Below are positions 32,463 to 40,406 of a DNA stretch of 61,888 nt, one piece after another. The stretch comes from Paenibacillus naphthalenovorans (lineage in GTDB: Bacteria; Bacillota; Bacilli; Paenibacillales; NBRC-103111). Numbering within the stretch: position 1 is the stretch's first letter; the number at the start of each line of letters is the position of its first letter. A program made the position numbers and the translations under genes. The notes under the pieces were generated by a model, which searched no databases, was not told where the DNA came from, and saw nothing but the letters and a program-made list of their open reading frames with translations. The stretch lies in the NCBI RefSeq assembly GCF_900099895.1, contig NZ_FNDY01000028.1, positions 1 to 61,888 on the forward strand. The letters run 5' to 3'.

Positions 32463-33332
32463 TTATTTGTCTGCATCATTTTTTTGTTCATTTGCTCCGC
32501 CGGCGTCAGCGGAGGGCAGATCCACTGCGGTCGATATTGGCCCCTCTGAAAGTAAGTCAATTAAAGGAGGTTCCACCATTCCTTCCACAGAGACATCATT
32601 TTCTATCGCTGTCGTTCGTAAGGAAGACTGCTTCTCCGCAGAACTGATCTGCTCCGCCGGCAGGGACAATCTTTTAACAAAATCAGAATCCGGAATCGAA
32701 TAGTTGCTAGGCATGTTTGCGACGATCGAATCCCACAATTCGTGGTTTACCTGGATATTGTTCGAGGTGTCTACCTCAAACGAAAACAGGGAGTTGTATT
32801 GATCCGCGGGTGCGAGCGCACCGGATGAAAACTCTTCGGCCGGCCAGACCGGAGAAACGGGGATGCTTACCGTGTCTCCTGCAACTAACTGAAGATCTTT
32901 GCCCGGCTGCCTGCTGAATAATTTCCTTTTCTTCATCTGTCTTTTTCTCGCCGCTTTTCGGAGCAATCTCATTTTCGTCGTCCATTTTCTTTGTTTAACA
33001 CGTTTGGAGCCCAACTTTTTTCTGGCCGCTAATTTTTTCTTGAGCCGCATGATTTTACGTTTATTTCGTATTTTCTTGTTTTCTGCTGCCGAACTTTTCC
33101 TCAATTTTGTCACCGTGTTCAGCTTGCGTTTTCTTAGTAATATCTTTTTCACATCTGCTATTTTTTTCCTCGATAGGAGTTTGGCTTTGCGTCTTTTTGA
33201 GACGGATACTTTATACACCGAAGCTTTATTTTTCAGTTCCTTCAAAATTTTCATCAGCCTGTTTTGACTGATGATGGCTTTGAGCTTTCTGCTTAACAGA
33301 TTCCGGTGACTTACTCTCACTTTATCGCCCAA
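32463..33332 (-). CDS. Extremely Lys/Arg-rich protein with one YSIPD-type motif and an acidic tail
   Basis: A 289-residue protein in three parts. Residues 1-145 contain about 60 Lys/Arg by my count (for example KRRKAKLLSRKKIADVKK, LRKRKLNTVTKLRK, ARKRQMKKRKLF). Residues about 182-222 carry the motif FSFEVD....ELWDSIVANMPSNYSIPDSDFVKRL. The end is acidic (ENDVSVEGMVEPP, ADAGGANEQKNDADK). TTG 33332 is chosen because GGAGG lies eight bases upstream; it overlaps the preceding GT4 gene by 11 bases, so they are co-translated. The basic part recalls CotG-like spore-coat proteins in composition only. It binds DNA, RNA or polyanions, or is a scaffold; its function is unknown. Confidence 0.7.
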   Translation of the reverse strand: MGDKVRVSHRNLLSRKLKAIISQNRLMKILKELKNKASVYKVSVSKRRKAKLLSRKKIADVKKILLRKRKLNTVTKLRKSSAAENKKIRNKRKIMRLKKKLAARKKLGSKRVKQRKWTTKMRLLRKAARKRQMKKRKLFSRQPGKDLQLVAGDTVSIPVSPVWPAEEFSSGALAPADQYNSLFSFEVDTSNNIQVNHELWDSIVANMPSNYSIPDSDFVKRLSLPAEQISSAEKQSSLRTTAIENDVSVEGMVEPPLIDLLSEGPISTAVDLPSADAGGANEQKNDADK

Positions 33333-34563
33333 TATGAGTACCTCCTCGCCGTACAATTCTTTTGGATACTATGGATTCGTAAGCATCGAATGTCTGCTCC
33401 ATCATCTTTTCTATAGACCAGTGATACAACGCCCATTGTTTGGCCTGTTCGCCCAACCGCCTCCGGATCAGATCATCCTCAAGAACGCGTAAAAGGTTTC
33501 GATACATAGCTTGGCTTTGGCCTGCGGGGGAAACTAAACCGGTTTTACCGTGCTCGACCATTTCCGGAATGCCGCCGGCATCGGAAACAACAACGGCTTT
33601 TCCTGCAACCTGAGCTTCCATGACCGAGAAAGGCAGGTTATCCTGCAAGCTGGGAAGAACAAAAACTTGCGACTGTTTAAGCAGAGCAGGCACATCGGAT
33701 CTTGCTCCCAAAAACAGGACGTGCTCCTGCAAATTCAAGTTTAGGCACTGCTGCATCAAATCGCCGCGCAGCTCTCCATCCCCCACAAGCCAGCATACCC
33801 AATCGCTTCTTTTCTGTTTCAGCAGGGACAGTGCTTCGAGCAAATGCTTGTGCCCTTTCACGGGAACGAGTCGGGCGGGGCATATGAGCACTTTTTTATC
33901 CGGCGGGTTTTTTAAGGTTGTTCCTTGTTCCATCTTTCCCTGAAATGCGCGAATATCCATACCGTACGGGATGACCTTCATATGATTTTTCGGAACCTTG
34001 AACTCCGAAATGTTCAAATTTCTGAGCCATCTGGTTGGAACGATCGTCATATCGCTCGAGACGGCTCCATAATATTCCTCAGCGGATGCGTATTTCCATG
34101 GCAGCGTGTTTTTTCCGGTAACTTCCCCGGAATAAATAAACTCTTTAGCGAGGCACCCGTGAATCGTTGCAATCAAAGGAGTGCCTTTGGGTTTGACTCG
34201 CCACAGCGCTTTGGTCGATACGATATCCTGCGTATGGATCAGATCGTATTTTTTTAGACCAAAGGAAACGGCTGCCGTTTCAAAGCAATATCTCTCGATT
34301 TCTCTCCAGCGGATCCAGGGATCGACGTGGGCCATTTTTTGCTCATAATAGGTGTACACTTTTTCGTAAACAAACTCTTTAATTTTAAATTTCTCCAGCG
34401 TTCGGCCATTATTCGGCATATAATACTTTTCCATGTCAGGATAGTGAGCGAATACGTCCACTTCGTGCCCCATCTTTTCCAGCTCATTCTTTAAAATATC
34501 CACATAAGTGGAAACACCACCTACGTGAGGTAAATAAAAATAGGTGCTTAACAGTATTTTCAT
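33322..34563 (-). CDS. Glycosyltransferase family 4
   Basis: A 413-residue GT-B enzyme, the typical GT4 length: MKILLSTYFYLPHVGGVSTYVDIL, VDPWIRWREIERYCFE, IHTQDIVSTKALWRVKP, ATIHG, then donor domain ICPARLVPVKGHKHLLEA, WLVGDGELRGDL and SLQDNLPFSVMEAQVAGKAVVVSDAGG. It is a close relative of the GT4 halves at 28001, 29594 and 41192, all sharing HVDPW..R/W.E.ERY and SLQDNLPF. ATG 34563 follows AAGGGATGAGG on the minus strand. It forms an operon with the Lys/Arg-rich protein, which it overlaps. It is divergent from the nucleotide-sugar dehydrogenase across the repeat region. Confidence 0.88.
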   Translation of the reverse strand: MKILLSTYFYLPHVGGVSTYVDILKNELEKMGHEVDVFAHYPDMEKYYMPNNGRTLEKFKIKEFVYEKVYTYYEQKMAHVDPWIRWREIERYCFETAAVSFGLKKYDLIHTQDIVSTKALWRVKPKGTPLIATIHGCLAKEFIYSGEVTGKNTLPWKYASAEEYYGAVSSDMTIVPTRWLRNLNISEFKVPKNHMKVIPYGMDIRAFQGKMEQGTTLKNPPDKKVLICPARLVPVKGHKHLLEALSLLKQKRSDWVCWLVGDGELRGDLMQQCLNLNLQEHVLFLGARSDVPALLKQSQVFVLPSLQDNLPFSVMEAQVAGKAVVVSDAGGIPEMVEHGKTGLVSPAGQSQAMYRNLLRVLEDDLIRRRLGEQAKQWALYHWSIEKMMEQTFDAYESIVSKRIVRRGGTHIGR

Positions 34564-34710
34564 ATCCTCATCCCTTCCTTATCGGCCCTCGGATTCATTG
34601 TATGCTCCGTCTCGCAATGCTGTAAGGTATAAACAACCATTTTAATAGGCTATCAACCTCATGCATGATCTGCTTTTAGGTAGATTGGAAGCCTATAACA
34701 GGCGGTTTTA

Positions 34711-35079
34711 GGGGTATTCTACTATATTTCGGCAATCTGGATATTAATCTATGACACATCAAAGATCCTAAACTCACGATAGGGCAACCAGCGGGAAAAG
34801 GGGATTGGACAATAAAAAAAGCGGGAGTTCATTCGGTCCATGGTCATTCTACTATTTTTCTCCTTATGGGGTATCAATCTATGACGCATAAAAGATCTCC
34901 AGCGTATGATATGGTAACTTAGCAGAAAAGGAGGGAGGACAATGGAAAAAACAGGAAACCATTCGATCCATAGTCATTCTACTATTTTTCCTCATATGGA
35001 ATATCACTCTATAACGTTTAAAAAATCTCAAGCGTACAATAAAATTATTCACGATTTACGATAAAAGGGGGTGGAGAGA
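34711..35079 (+). repeat. Three imperfect tandem repeats (about 130 bases) of the dehydrogenase leader
   Basis: Units begin at 34711, 34841 and 34971, each opening with a variant of GGTCATTCTACTATTTTTC and continuing through AT.AATCTATGACGCAT, then a purine-rich block such as AAAAGGAGGGAGGAC. The third unit runs directly into the ribosome site and start of the dehydrogenase gene. Peptides after the equivalent start positions align: KKAGVHSV (34812, start codon ATA), EKTGNHSI (34942, ATG) and NAAGKHTI (35080, GTG). The array therefore looks like repeated duplication of the gene's own translation-initiation region. Confidence 0.75.
34942..35064 (+). CDS. Possible 40-residue leader peptide within the repeat array
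   Basis: ATG 34942 follows a very strong AAAAGGAGGGAGG and stays open to TAA at 35062-35064, sixteen bases before the dehydrogenase start. The peptide starts MEKTGNHSIHSHSTIF and is His/Ser-rich. It is homologous to the N-terminus of the downstream enzyme only over its first residues, so it is probably a by-product of duplication. It could still be translated and coupled to the next gene. Confidence 0.35.
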   Translation: MEKTGNHSIHSHSTIFPHMEYHSITFKKSQAYNKIIHDLR

Positions 35080-36360
35080 GTGAATGCAGCGGGAAAGCAT
35101 ACCATTGCGATTCTTGGTTTGGGATATGTCGGACTTCCGCTCGCCCAATTATTTCTTCAGAATGGACATGTTGTCTATGGAATTGATGTGGATGCGAGAA
35201 AGGTTCATAAGCTTGTCAACAGGCAGAGCTACTTATCCGATTTTACAACAAAAGATATTAGAACCATGTTTTCTGCCAATAAATTCCATGTCAGCACTTC
35301 CTTTAGCGAGGTAAGTCATGCCGATGCCATTATTATTTGTGTCCCTACTCCTTTGGATAAAGACTTCAATCCGGATTTGACCTATGTCAGGGAGGCCATC
35401 AATGGAATACTGCCGCATTTGCATGAAGGACAGCTGATCGTATTGGAAAGCTCGACCTTTCCGGGGACTACGGAAGAAGAACTTCAACCGTTAATTGAAT
35501 CAACGGGGCTGAAGGTCGGAAAGCATGTGTATCTGGCCTATTCTCCCGAACGTATCGATCCGGGCGCCCAAAGGATGCAGATGCGTGAAATACCGAAGGT
35601 TCTCGGAGGGGTTTCCGAGAAATGCACGGCTTTGGGCAAAGCGGTGTATGAGAGCATATTCGACCGTGTCGTGATCGTTTCCTCGCCCAAGGTAGCCGAA
35701 TTAACCAAAATACTCGAAAACTGTCAGCGTTTGATTAATATTTCTTTTATGAACGAATTGGCCATGATGTCCGAGAAGCTGGGGATCAATCTCTGGGAGG
35801 CCATCGAAGCCGCAAGCACGAAGCCGTACGGCTTTACCCCGTATTATCCGGGTCCGGGGATTGGCGGACACTGTATACCCGTAGACCCGCTTTATTTGAA
35901 ATGGAGAGCGAAGCAATTCGATGTCGATTTGAGATTTATTGATTTGGCCCATCAGATTAACGAACACATGCCGGCGTATGTCGTACAGCGAGTGCAGCAA
36001 TGTTTGTCTGCCAAGAAGCCCCTTCACGAAAATAAAGTTCTTGTTCTCGGCGTCACGTATAAAAAAGACGTTAATGATCTTCGCGAGTCTACTGCGATTC
36101 CCATCATACAGCAGCTTTTGGAGCTTGGGATAAAAGTAAACTTCCATGATCCGTATATCGATGAAATTCAAGCAGGCGACCACAGGCTCAAACGGGTTTC
36201 GCTTACGAAGAGAAACATTCAGCAGCATGACTGCGTGCTCATCCTTACGGATCACTCCCGCATTCCTTACGAGACGTTGGCGGCCAATGCGTGGCTTGTG
36301 ATCGATACGCGCAACGCTACCAAACAGGTAAAGGATCGCGACAATATCGTTTTAATCTAA
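35080..36360 (+). CDS. Nucleotide-sugar dehydrogenase (UDP-glucose/UDP-HexNAc 6-dehydrogenase family)
   Basis: A 426-residue enzyme. NAD-binding AILGLGYVGLPLAQLF is at the N-terminus. Further marks are VPTPLDKDFNPD, ESSTFPGTTEEEL, AYSPERIDPG, the central-domain KILENCQRLINISFMNELAM, the active-site loop PGPGIGGHCIPVDPLYL with the catalytic Cys near residue 267, and GVTYKKDVNDLRES in the UDP-binding domain. The SPERIDPG and GGHCIPVDP forms are typical of WbpA/TviB-like enzymes that make UDP-HexNAc-uronate rather than UDP-glucuronate, but I cannot be certain. GTG 35080 follows AGGGGGTGGAG. First gene of an operon with two epimerases. Confidence 0.85.
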   Translation: MNAAGKHTIAILGLGYVGLPLAQLFLQNGHVVYGIDVDARKVHKLVNRQSYLSDFTTKDIRTMFSANKFHVSTSFSEVSHADAIIICVPTPLDKDFNPDLTYVREAINGILPHLHEGQLIVLESSTFPGTTEEELQPLIESTGLKVGKHVYLAYSPERIDPGAQRMQMREIPKVLGGVSEKCTALGKAVYESIFDRVVIVSSPKVAELTKILENCQRLINISFMNELAMMSEKLGINLWEAIEAASTKPYGFTPYYPGPGIGGHCIPVDPLYLKWRAKQFDVDLRFIDLAHQINEHMPAYVVQRVQQCLSAKKPLHENKVLVLGVTYKKDVNDLRESTAIPIIQQLLELGIKVNFHDPYIDEIQAGDHRLKRVSLTKRNIQQHDCVLILTDHSRIPYETLAANAWLVIDTRNATKQVKDRDNIVLI

Positions 36361-36378
36361 GGTCCAAGGAGGTACCAA

Positions 36379-37362
36379 ATGAACATTCTTGTAACAGGAG
36401 GAGCCGGTTTTATCGGATCCCATCTGGTGGAGCGGCTTATTGCATCGGGGCACCGCTTGTGGACCTTGGATGATATGTCCGCCGGTCAGAGCGGATTTCT
36501 GGATAAGGCTGCGGAGAGCGGCCAACATACGATGGTGCACGGTTCAGTGACGGATAAAGACCTGCTTCGGGAGCTCATGCGGCATTGCGATACGGTGTTC
36601 CATCTGGCGGCCGTCCTCGGTGTGAAAAATACGGTCGAAAATCCGCTCAAGGTCATCGAAGGCAATATCGACGGAACCCGCAACGTCCTGGAGCTTGCTC
36701 ATGAAAAAAAAATGAAGGTGGTGTTTGCGTCCACCTCGGAAATTTACGGCAAAAACGATAACCTCCCTTTCCGGGAAGATTCGGATCGTGTCCTCGGATC
36801 TCCGTCGATTCACCGTTGGTGTTATGCGACCGCTAAAGCGATCGACGAGCATCTGTGCTTTGCTTATGCGGAAATGGGACTTCCGGTTGCGGTGGTAAGG
36901 TATTTTAACGCGTATGGACCCAGGCAGGTCTCCTCGCAATATGGCGGGGTCGTACCGCGTTTTATCAAGGCGGCGTTAACCAACAGCCCCATCAAGGTGT
37001 ACGGTGACGGAAAGCAAACGCGCTGCTTCACCTACGTCGGGGATACGGTTGCCGGAACGATCGCAGCTATGGATTCCAAGGCCGACGGGTTGGCATTTAA
37101 TCTCGGCTCCGCAAATCCCATTTCCATTCTGGACTTGGCGCACAAAATCCGCGATCTGGCGGGTTCATCCTCGCCGATACTATTCGAGTCCTATGAGAAG
37201 GCGTACGGCGTCGGCTATGAAGATATGCGGGCACGGATTCCCGATCTGACTCGCTCCAAACGCATTCTCCGGTATGAGCCAACGGTTACGCTGGATGAAG
37301 GGCTGCGGCTTACCATCGATTGGTATAGACAACAACAAGACAAAGCCGTGAACGGGACATGA
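36379..37362 (+). CDS. NAD-dependent nucleotide-sugar epimerase/decarboxylase (extended SDR)
   Basis: A 327-residue extended SDR: VTGGAGFIGSHLVERLIASGH (NAD loop), FHLAAVLGVKNTVENP, ASTSEIYGK (catalytic Ser/Thr), WCYATAKAIDEHL with the Tyr-xxx-Lys pair near residues 152-156, VRYFNAYGPRQVSSQYGGVVPRFI and VYGDGKQTRCFTYV. The RWCYATAK form occurs in UDP-glucuronate decarboxylase-like and related enzymes. It acts on the product of the dehydrogenase 18 bases upstream. ATG 36379 follows CCAAGGAGG. It overlaps the next epimerase by ATGA. The exact reaction (C4-epimerisation or decarboxylation) is open. Confidence 0.84.
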   Translation: MNILVTGGAGFIGSHLVERLIASGHRLWTLDDMSAGQSGFLDKAAESGQHTMVHGSVTDKDLLRELMRHCDTVFHLAAVLGVKNTVENPLKVIEGNIDGTRNVLELAHEKKMKVVFASTSEIYGKNDNLPFREDSDRVLGSPSIHRWCYATAKAIDEHLCFAYAEMGLPVAVVRYFNAYGPRQVSSQYGGVVPRFIKAALTNSPIKVYGDGKQTRCFTYVGDTVAGTIAAMDSKADGLAFNLGSANPISILDLAHKIRDLAGSSSPILFESYEKAYGVGYEDMRARIPDLTRSKRILRYEPTVTLDEGLRLTIDWYRQQQDKAVNGT

Positions 37363-38279
37363 AGGCTCTCGTCACCGGCGGTGCCGGATTCATCGGATCT
37401 CATCTGGCTGAAGCTCTTGCAGCGAAAGGAATCACCGTGCATGTGATCGACAACTTGTCCACGGGAAACTCGCAATATGTCCCGGACGGAGCGATATGGC
37501 ATCAGGTGGATATCATAAGCAAGGAAGCCGAACAACTCATCCTTAGAGAGCGTCCGGATATCGTGTTCCATCAAGCCGCTCAGGTTGATGTGCAGCGTTC
37601 CGTAGCCGATCCCGGCTACGATGCCTCCATCAATATTGCAGGAACGGCCAATATCCTGCAGGCCTGCGCGAAAGCATCGGTGAAGAAAGTCGTCTATGCT
37701 TCATCCTGTGCGGTGTACGGAGATTTGAATGTATCCTTGATCGATGAGAATCACCCTGCGCAGCCCATTTCCTTCTACGGCATTTCCAAATGGGCACCCG
37801 AATTGTATCTTCAAGTATTTCATCAGCTGTACGGATTAAAGTACACGATTTTAAGATACGCGAACGTCTACGGTCCCAGGCAAACCCCCAAAGGGGAAGG
37901 AGGCGTAGTAGCGATATTTTTTGATCGGATTAAACGGGGATTGCCCCTGAACATTTTTGGGGATGGAGAGCAGACGCGCGACTTTGTTTATGTGAAGGAT
38001 GTTGTCAGTGCCAATCTTGCGGCCATAGAAAGAGGCGACCGGCAAATCATTCATGTCGGCACCTCTGTTCCCACCTCAATAAACGAGCTGGTCTTCATGC
38101 TGCGTAAAATCCACCACGAGAAGTTTTCGGTCGTTTATACGCACGAGAGGGCGGGGGATATCAAGCACAGCTGCCTGAACCATGCGAAGGCGGGAAGCCT
38201 GCTGAATTGGAAGCCCCTGTACGATCTTTTTCAAGGACTTTATGAGACTTATCAACTGAGTAAGGATGAATCGGTCTGA
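37359..38279 (+). CDS. NAD-dependent UDP-sugar 4-epimerase (GalE/WbpP-like)
   Basis: A 306-residue extended SDR: MKALVTGGAGFIGSHLAEALAAKG, IDNLSTG, FHQAAQVDVQRSV, YASSCAVYGD, FYGISKWAPELYL with catalytic Tyr and Lys, LRYANVYGPRQ, FGDGEQTRDFVYVKDV. The pattern fits UDP-glucose or UDP-N-acetylglucosamine 4-epimerases. The gene starts inside the stop of the previous one (ATGA at 37359-37362). A dehydrogenase and two epimerases in one operon would supply unusual uronic or epimerised sugars for the surrounding glycosyltransferases. A terminator follows after about 100 bases. Confidence 0.87.
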   Translation: MKALVTGGAGFIGSHLAEALAAKGITVHVIDNLSTGNSQYVPDGAIWHQVDIISKEAEQLILRERPDIVFHQAAQVDVQRSVADPGYDASINIAGTANILQACAKASVKKVVYASSCAVYGDLNVSLIDENHPAQPISFYGISKWAPELYLQVFHQLYGLKYTILRYANVYGPRQTPKGEGGVVAIFFDRIKRGLPLNIFGDGEQTRDFVYVKDVVSANLAAIERGDRQIIHVGTSVPTSINELVFMLRKIHHEKFSVVYTHERAGDIKHSCLNHAKAGSLLNWKPLYDLFQGLYETYQLSKDESV

Positions 38280-38372
38280 GGAAAAGCCCGGCAAACCTCT
38301 TATTGTAATGGCCAGGCGACAGCAAACTAAATAAGAACATTTGTTCTTGTTATCAGATTCACCAATCCATCA

Positions 38373-38405
38373 AACACCTCTATCAGCAGAGGTGTTATTT
38401 TTTTA
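38373..38405 (+). terminator. Terminator of the nucleotide-sugar operon
   Basis: AACACCTCT / AGAGGTGTT stem followed by ATTTTTTT. Confidence 0.9.
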
Positions 38406-38528
38406 CCTGCGATAGGGGTTGCCCAAAAAGAGCTTTTCTAAACAAAAGCCCTTCTCACGATGGAAGAAAATTCATAGGATATGGAAAGTACAGGTTATCC
38501 TTTAGCACAAAGGAGCTGAAACCTAGTG

Positions 38529-39329
38529 ATGAAGCAGACGACTGCGAACAAACCGAAATCAAAGCGGCCGGTGAAAACATTCTTTCATAACAGCGAGGCG
38601 CCCAAGGTTTCCGTTATCATTCCCGTGATGAACGAAATCAAGACGCTCGGCCATGTTATCCGGGCAGCCAGCCGGGTTCACTCCAAAACGGAAGTTATCG
38701 TGGTAGCTAATGGATCGACGGACGGCTCTGAAGAGCTGGCAGAGCTGTCAGGGACAAGAGTCATCAGTTTCAAACAGCCGTTAGGGCATGATGTCGGCAG
38801 AGCGATCGGGGCGATGGAAGCGAAGGGGGATATTTTAGTATTTACGGACGGCGATATCAAGGTTTCAACGTCAATGCTCACTCCTTTGGTGGCGGCGATT
38901 AAGAATGGGGCGGATATCGCCCTGAATAACCATTCAGGTCCAATATATAAAAAAGAGGTACACAGTGTTGTACTTGCTAAATACGCATTGAACGTCATGT
39001 TATCCCGTTCCGATCTCAAAGGAGCGTCCATGACGACGATTCCTCATGCCATGGCAAGAAAAGCGCTTGCGATGATTGGAGCCGGAGCGTTAGCCGTTCC
39101 GCCTTTAGCCATGGCCATAGCCGTGCAGAAAGGGCTTAAAATCAGGCGGGTGAATCGTGTGCCGGTAGGGAAGATGAACCGGAAACGGAACAGGATCAAA
39201 AACGGTTTTGATCCATTGGCGGAATTGATCATTGGCGACCATCTGGAAGCTATGGAAAGGGTGATTCAAGCCACAGACGCCAGGGGCGGCATACCTGATC
39301 TACCCAATAAGAGGCATTTGGTGAGGTGA
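38529..39329 (+). CDS. Glycosyltransferase family 2 with short basic N-terminus
   Basis: A 266-residue GT-A enzyme. After a basic tail (KQTTANKPKSKRPVK) come VSVIIPVMNEIKTLGHVI, VANGSTDGS, LGHDVGRAIGAMEAKGDILVFTDGDIKV (donor/metal DxD site), SMTTIPHAMARKAL, VPPLAMAIAVQKGLKI and LAELIIGDHLEAMERVI. The last three blocks are shared with the next gene, so the two are a divergent tandem pair. ATG 38529 follows AAAGGAG. The enzymes resemble dolichol-phosphate-mannose-synthase-like GT2s in the VANGSTDGS/TDGD arrangement but lack membrane helices. The acceptor is unknown. Confidence 0.83.
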   Translation: MKQTTANKPKSKRPVKTFFHNSEAPKVSVIIPVMNEIKTLGHVIRAASRVHSKTEVIVVANGSTDGSEELAELSGTRVISFKQPLGHDVGRAIGAMEAKGDILVFTDGDIKVSTSMLTPLVAAIKNGADIALNNHSGPIYKKEVHSVVLAKYALNVMLSRSDLKGASMTTIPHAMARKALAMIGAGALAVPPLAMAIAVQKGLKIRRVNRVPVGKMNRKRNRIKNGFDPLAELIIGDHLEAMERVIQATDARGGIPDLPNKRHLVR

Positions 39330-39336
39330 GATGATG

Positions 39337-40371
39337 ATGCGTAAGGTAACGGCAAAAAGAAAGAGGGTATTCAAAAAAACGCTCGGCCGCTCGGCCCAAA
39401 CCCGGCCAACCACCTTGGCGAAATGGAGGGTACGCTGCTTTAAAGCCGGTTGGGGGGATGCCATAACCCAACCGATAAACGGAGAGGCCTATCCTCAAAA
39501 AGCCTTGAATGAGCTGTGGATTCGTCACTGCGAAAGACTTTTTCCCGGAAAAATCAATTGGAAAAAATACAAGGCAGCGGTACAAGGTTATATGGACGGA
39601 TATTGTCAAAGCTCCGGCTTATCCTTAAAAGAAGGACTGTTGATACCCGTCCAAGGTTCCGTATCCGCCGTTATTATGGCCATGAATGAGGAAGACACCG
39701 TCGTTAACTGGATTGAGCAATTAAACCGGCTTCCGTTAGATGAAATTATTGTGATGGTCCATGATGTAAACCAATCCTTGCTGAGCAAGGTTGGCAAACA
39801 CTCCAAAGCGATTATTGTCCATGATAAGAAGCAGTCGGGAGATGATGCGGGACGGGCTCTGGGCTCCCAAATGACCGATTCGGATATTGTGCTGTTTCTG
39901 GACGGGGATATCCCCATGAAAGCTGAACAATTGCTTCCCTTTATTCATGCGGTAGGCGAAGGGATGGATATAGCTTTAAACGATATTACTCCCTATCTCC
40001 CCGTATTTGCTCATTGGGACCAACCTACGATCATGAAATATTTTCTGAATTGCTGCCTGAAAAGACAGGAACTGGGGGCCAATTCGCTGAACACGTTTCC
40101 CCACGCCTTGTCGCGAAGAGCCCTGGAAGCGGTAGGTCGGGCATTATCTGTCCCGCCGAAGGCTCAAGCCATGGCCATCCTGCAGGGGCTTCGAGTAGGA
40201 ACGGCGGCAAGCATCAATGTGATTGCCAAAACGAACAAGGCAATGGATCATCAAGTGCGGCAATTGATCATAGGCGACCATATTGAAGCCGTCAATTTGG
40301 CTATAAGCATGGGAGGCAGCCGGCTTTCATTTTCCGATAATTACCGGAAGCGAAATCTCCTCAACGCCTGA
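39337..40371 (+). CDS. Glycosyltransferase family 2-like protein with extended basic N-terminal domain
   Basis: A 344-residue protein. Residues 1-100 are basic and carry an uncharacterised region (KRKRVFKKTLGRS, WRVRCFKAGWGDAI, NELWIRHCERLFPGKINWKKYK). The GT-A domain follows: VSAVIMAMNEEDTVVNWIEQL, KQSGDDAGRALGSQMTDSDIVLFLDGDIPM (LDGD metal site), NTFPHALSRRALEAV, VPPKAQAMAILQGLRV and RQLIIGDHIEAVNLAI. It is paralogous to the preceding gene but lacks its VANGSTDGS loop (here HDVNQSLLSK), so donor binding may differ. ATG 39337 is best spaced from GAGGTGA; 39331 and 39334 are alternatives. It overlaps nothing but follows eight bases after the first enzyme. Confidence 0.8.
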   Translation: MRKVTAKRKRVFKKTLGRSAQTRPTTLAKWRVRCFKAGWGDAITQPINGEAYPQKALNELWIRHCERLFPGKINWKKYKAAVQGYMDGYCQSSGLSLKEGLLIPVQGSVSAVIMAMNEEDTVVNWIEQLNRLPLDEIIVMVHDVNQSLLSKVGKHSKAIIVHDKKQSGDDAGRALGSQMTDSDIVLFLDGDIPMKAEQLLPFIHAVGEGMDIALNDITPYLPVFAHWDQPTIMKYFLNCCLKRQELGANSLNTFPHALSRRALEAVGRALSVPPKAQAMAILQGLRVGTAASINVIAKTNKAMDHQVRQLIIGDHIEAVNLAISMGGSRLSFSDNYRKRNLLNA

Positions 40372-40406
40372 AACTTCAGCCGGAGAAAGAGGTGATGACG
40401 ATCAAG

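Noticed and set aside
34711..35079. CRISPR array
   Set aside because: Only three long imperfect units without short identical repeats and unique spacers; they match the downstream gene's leader.
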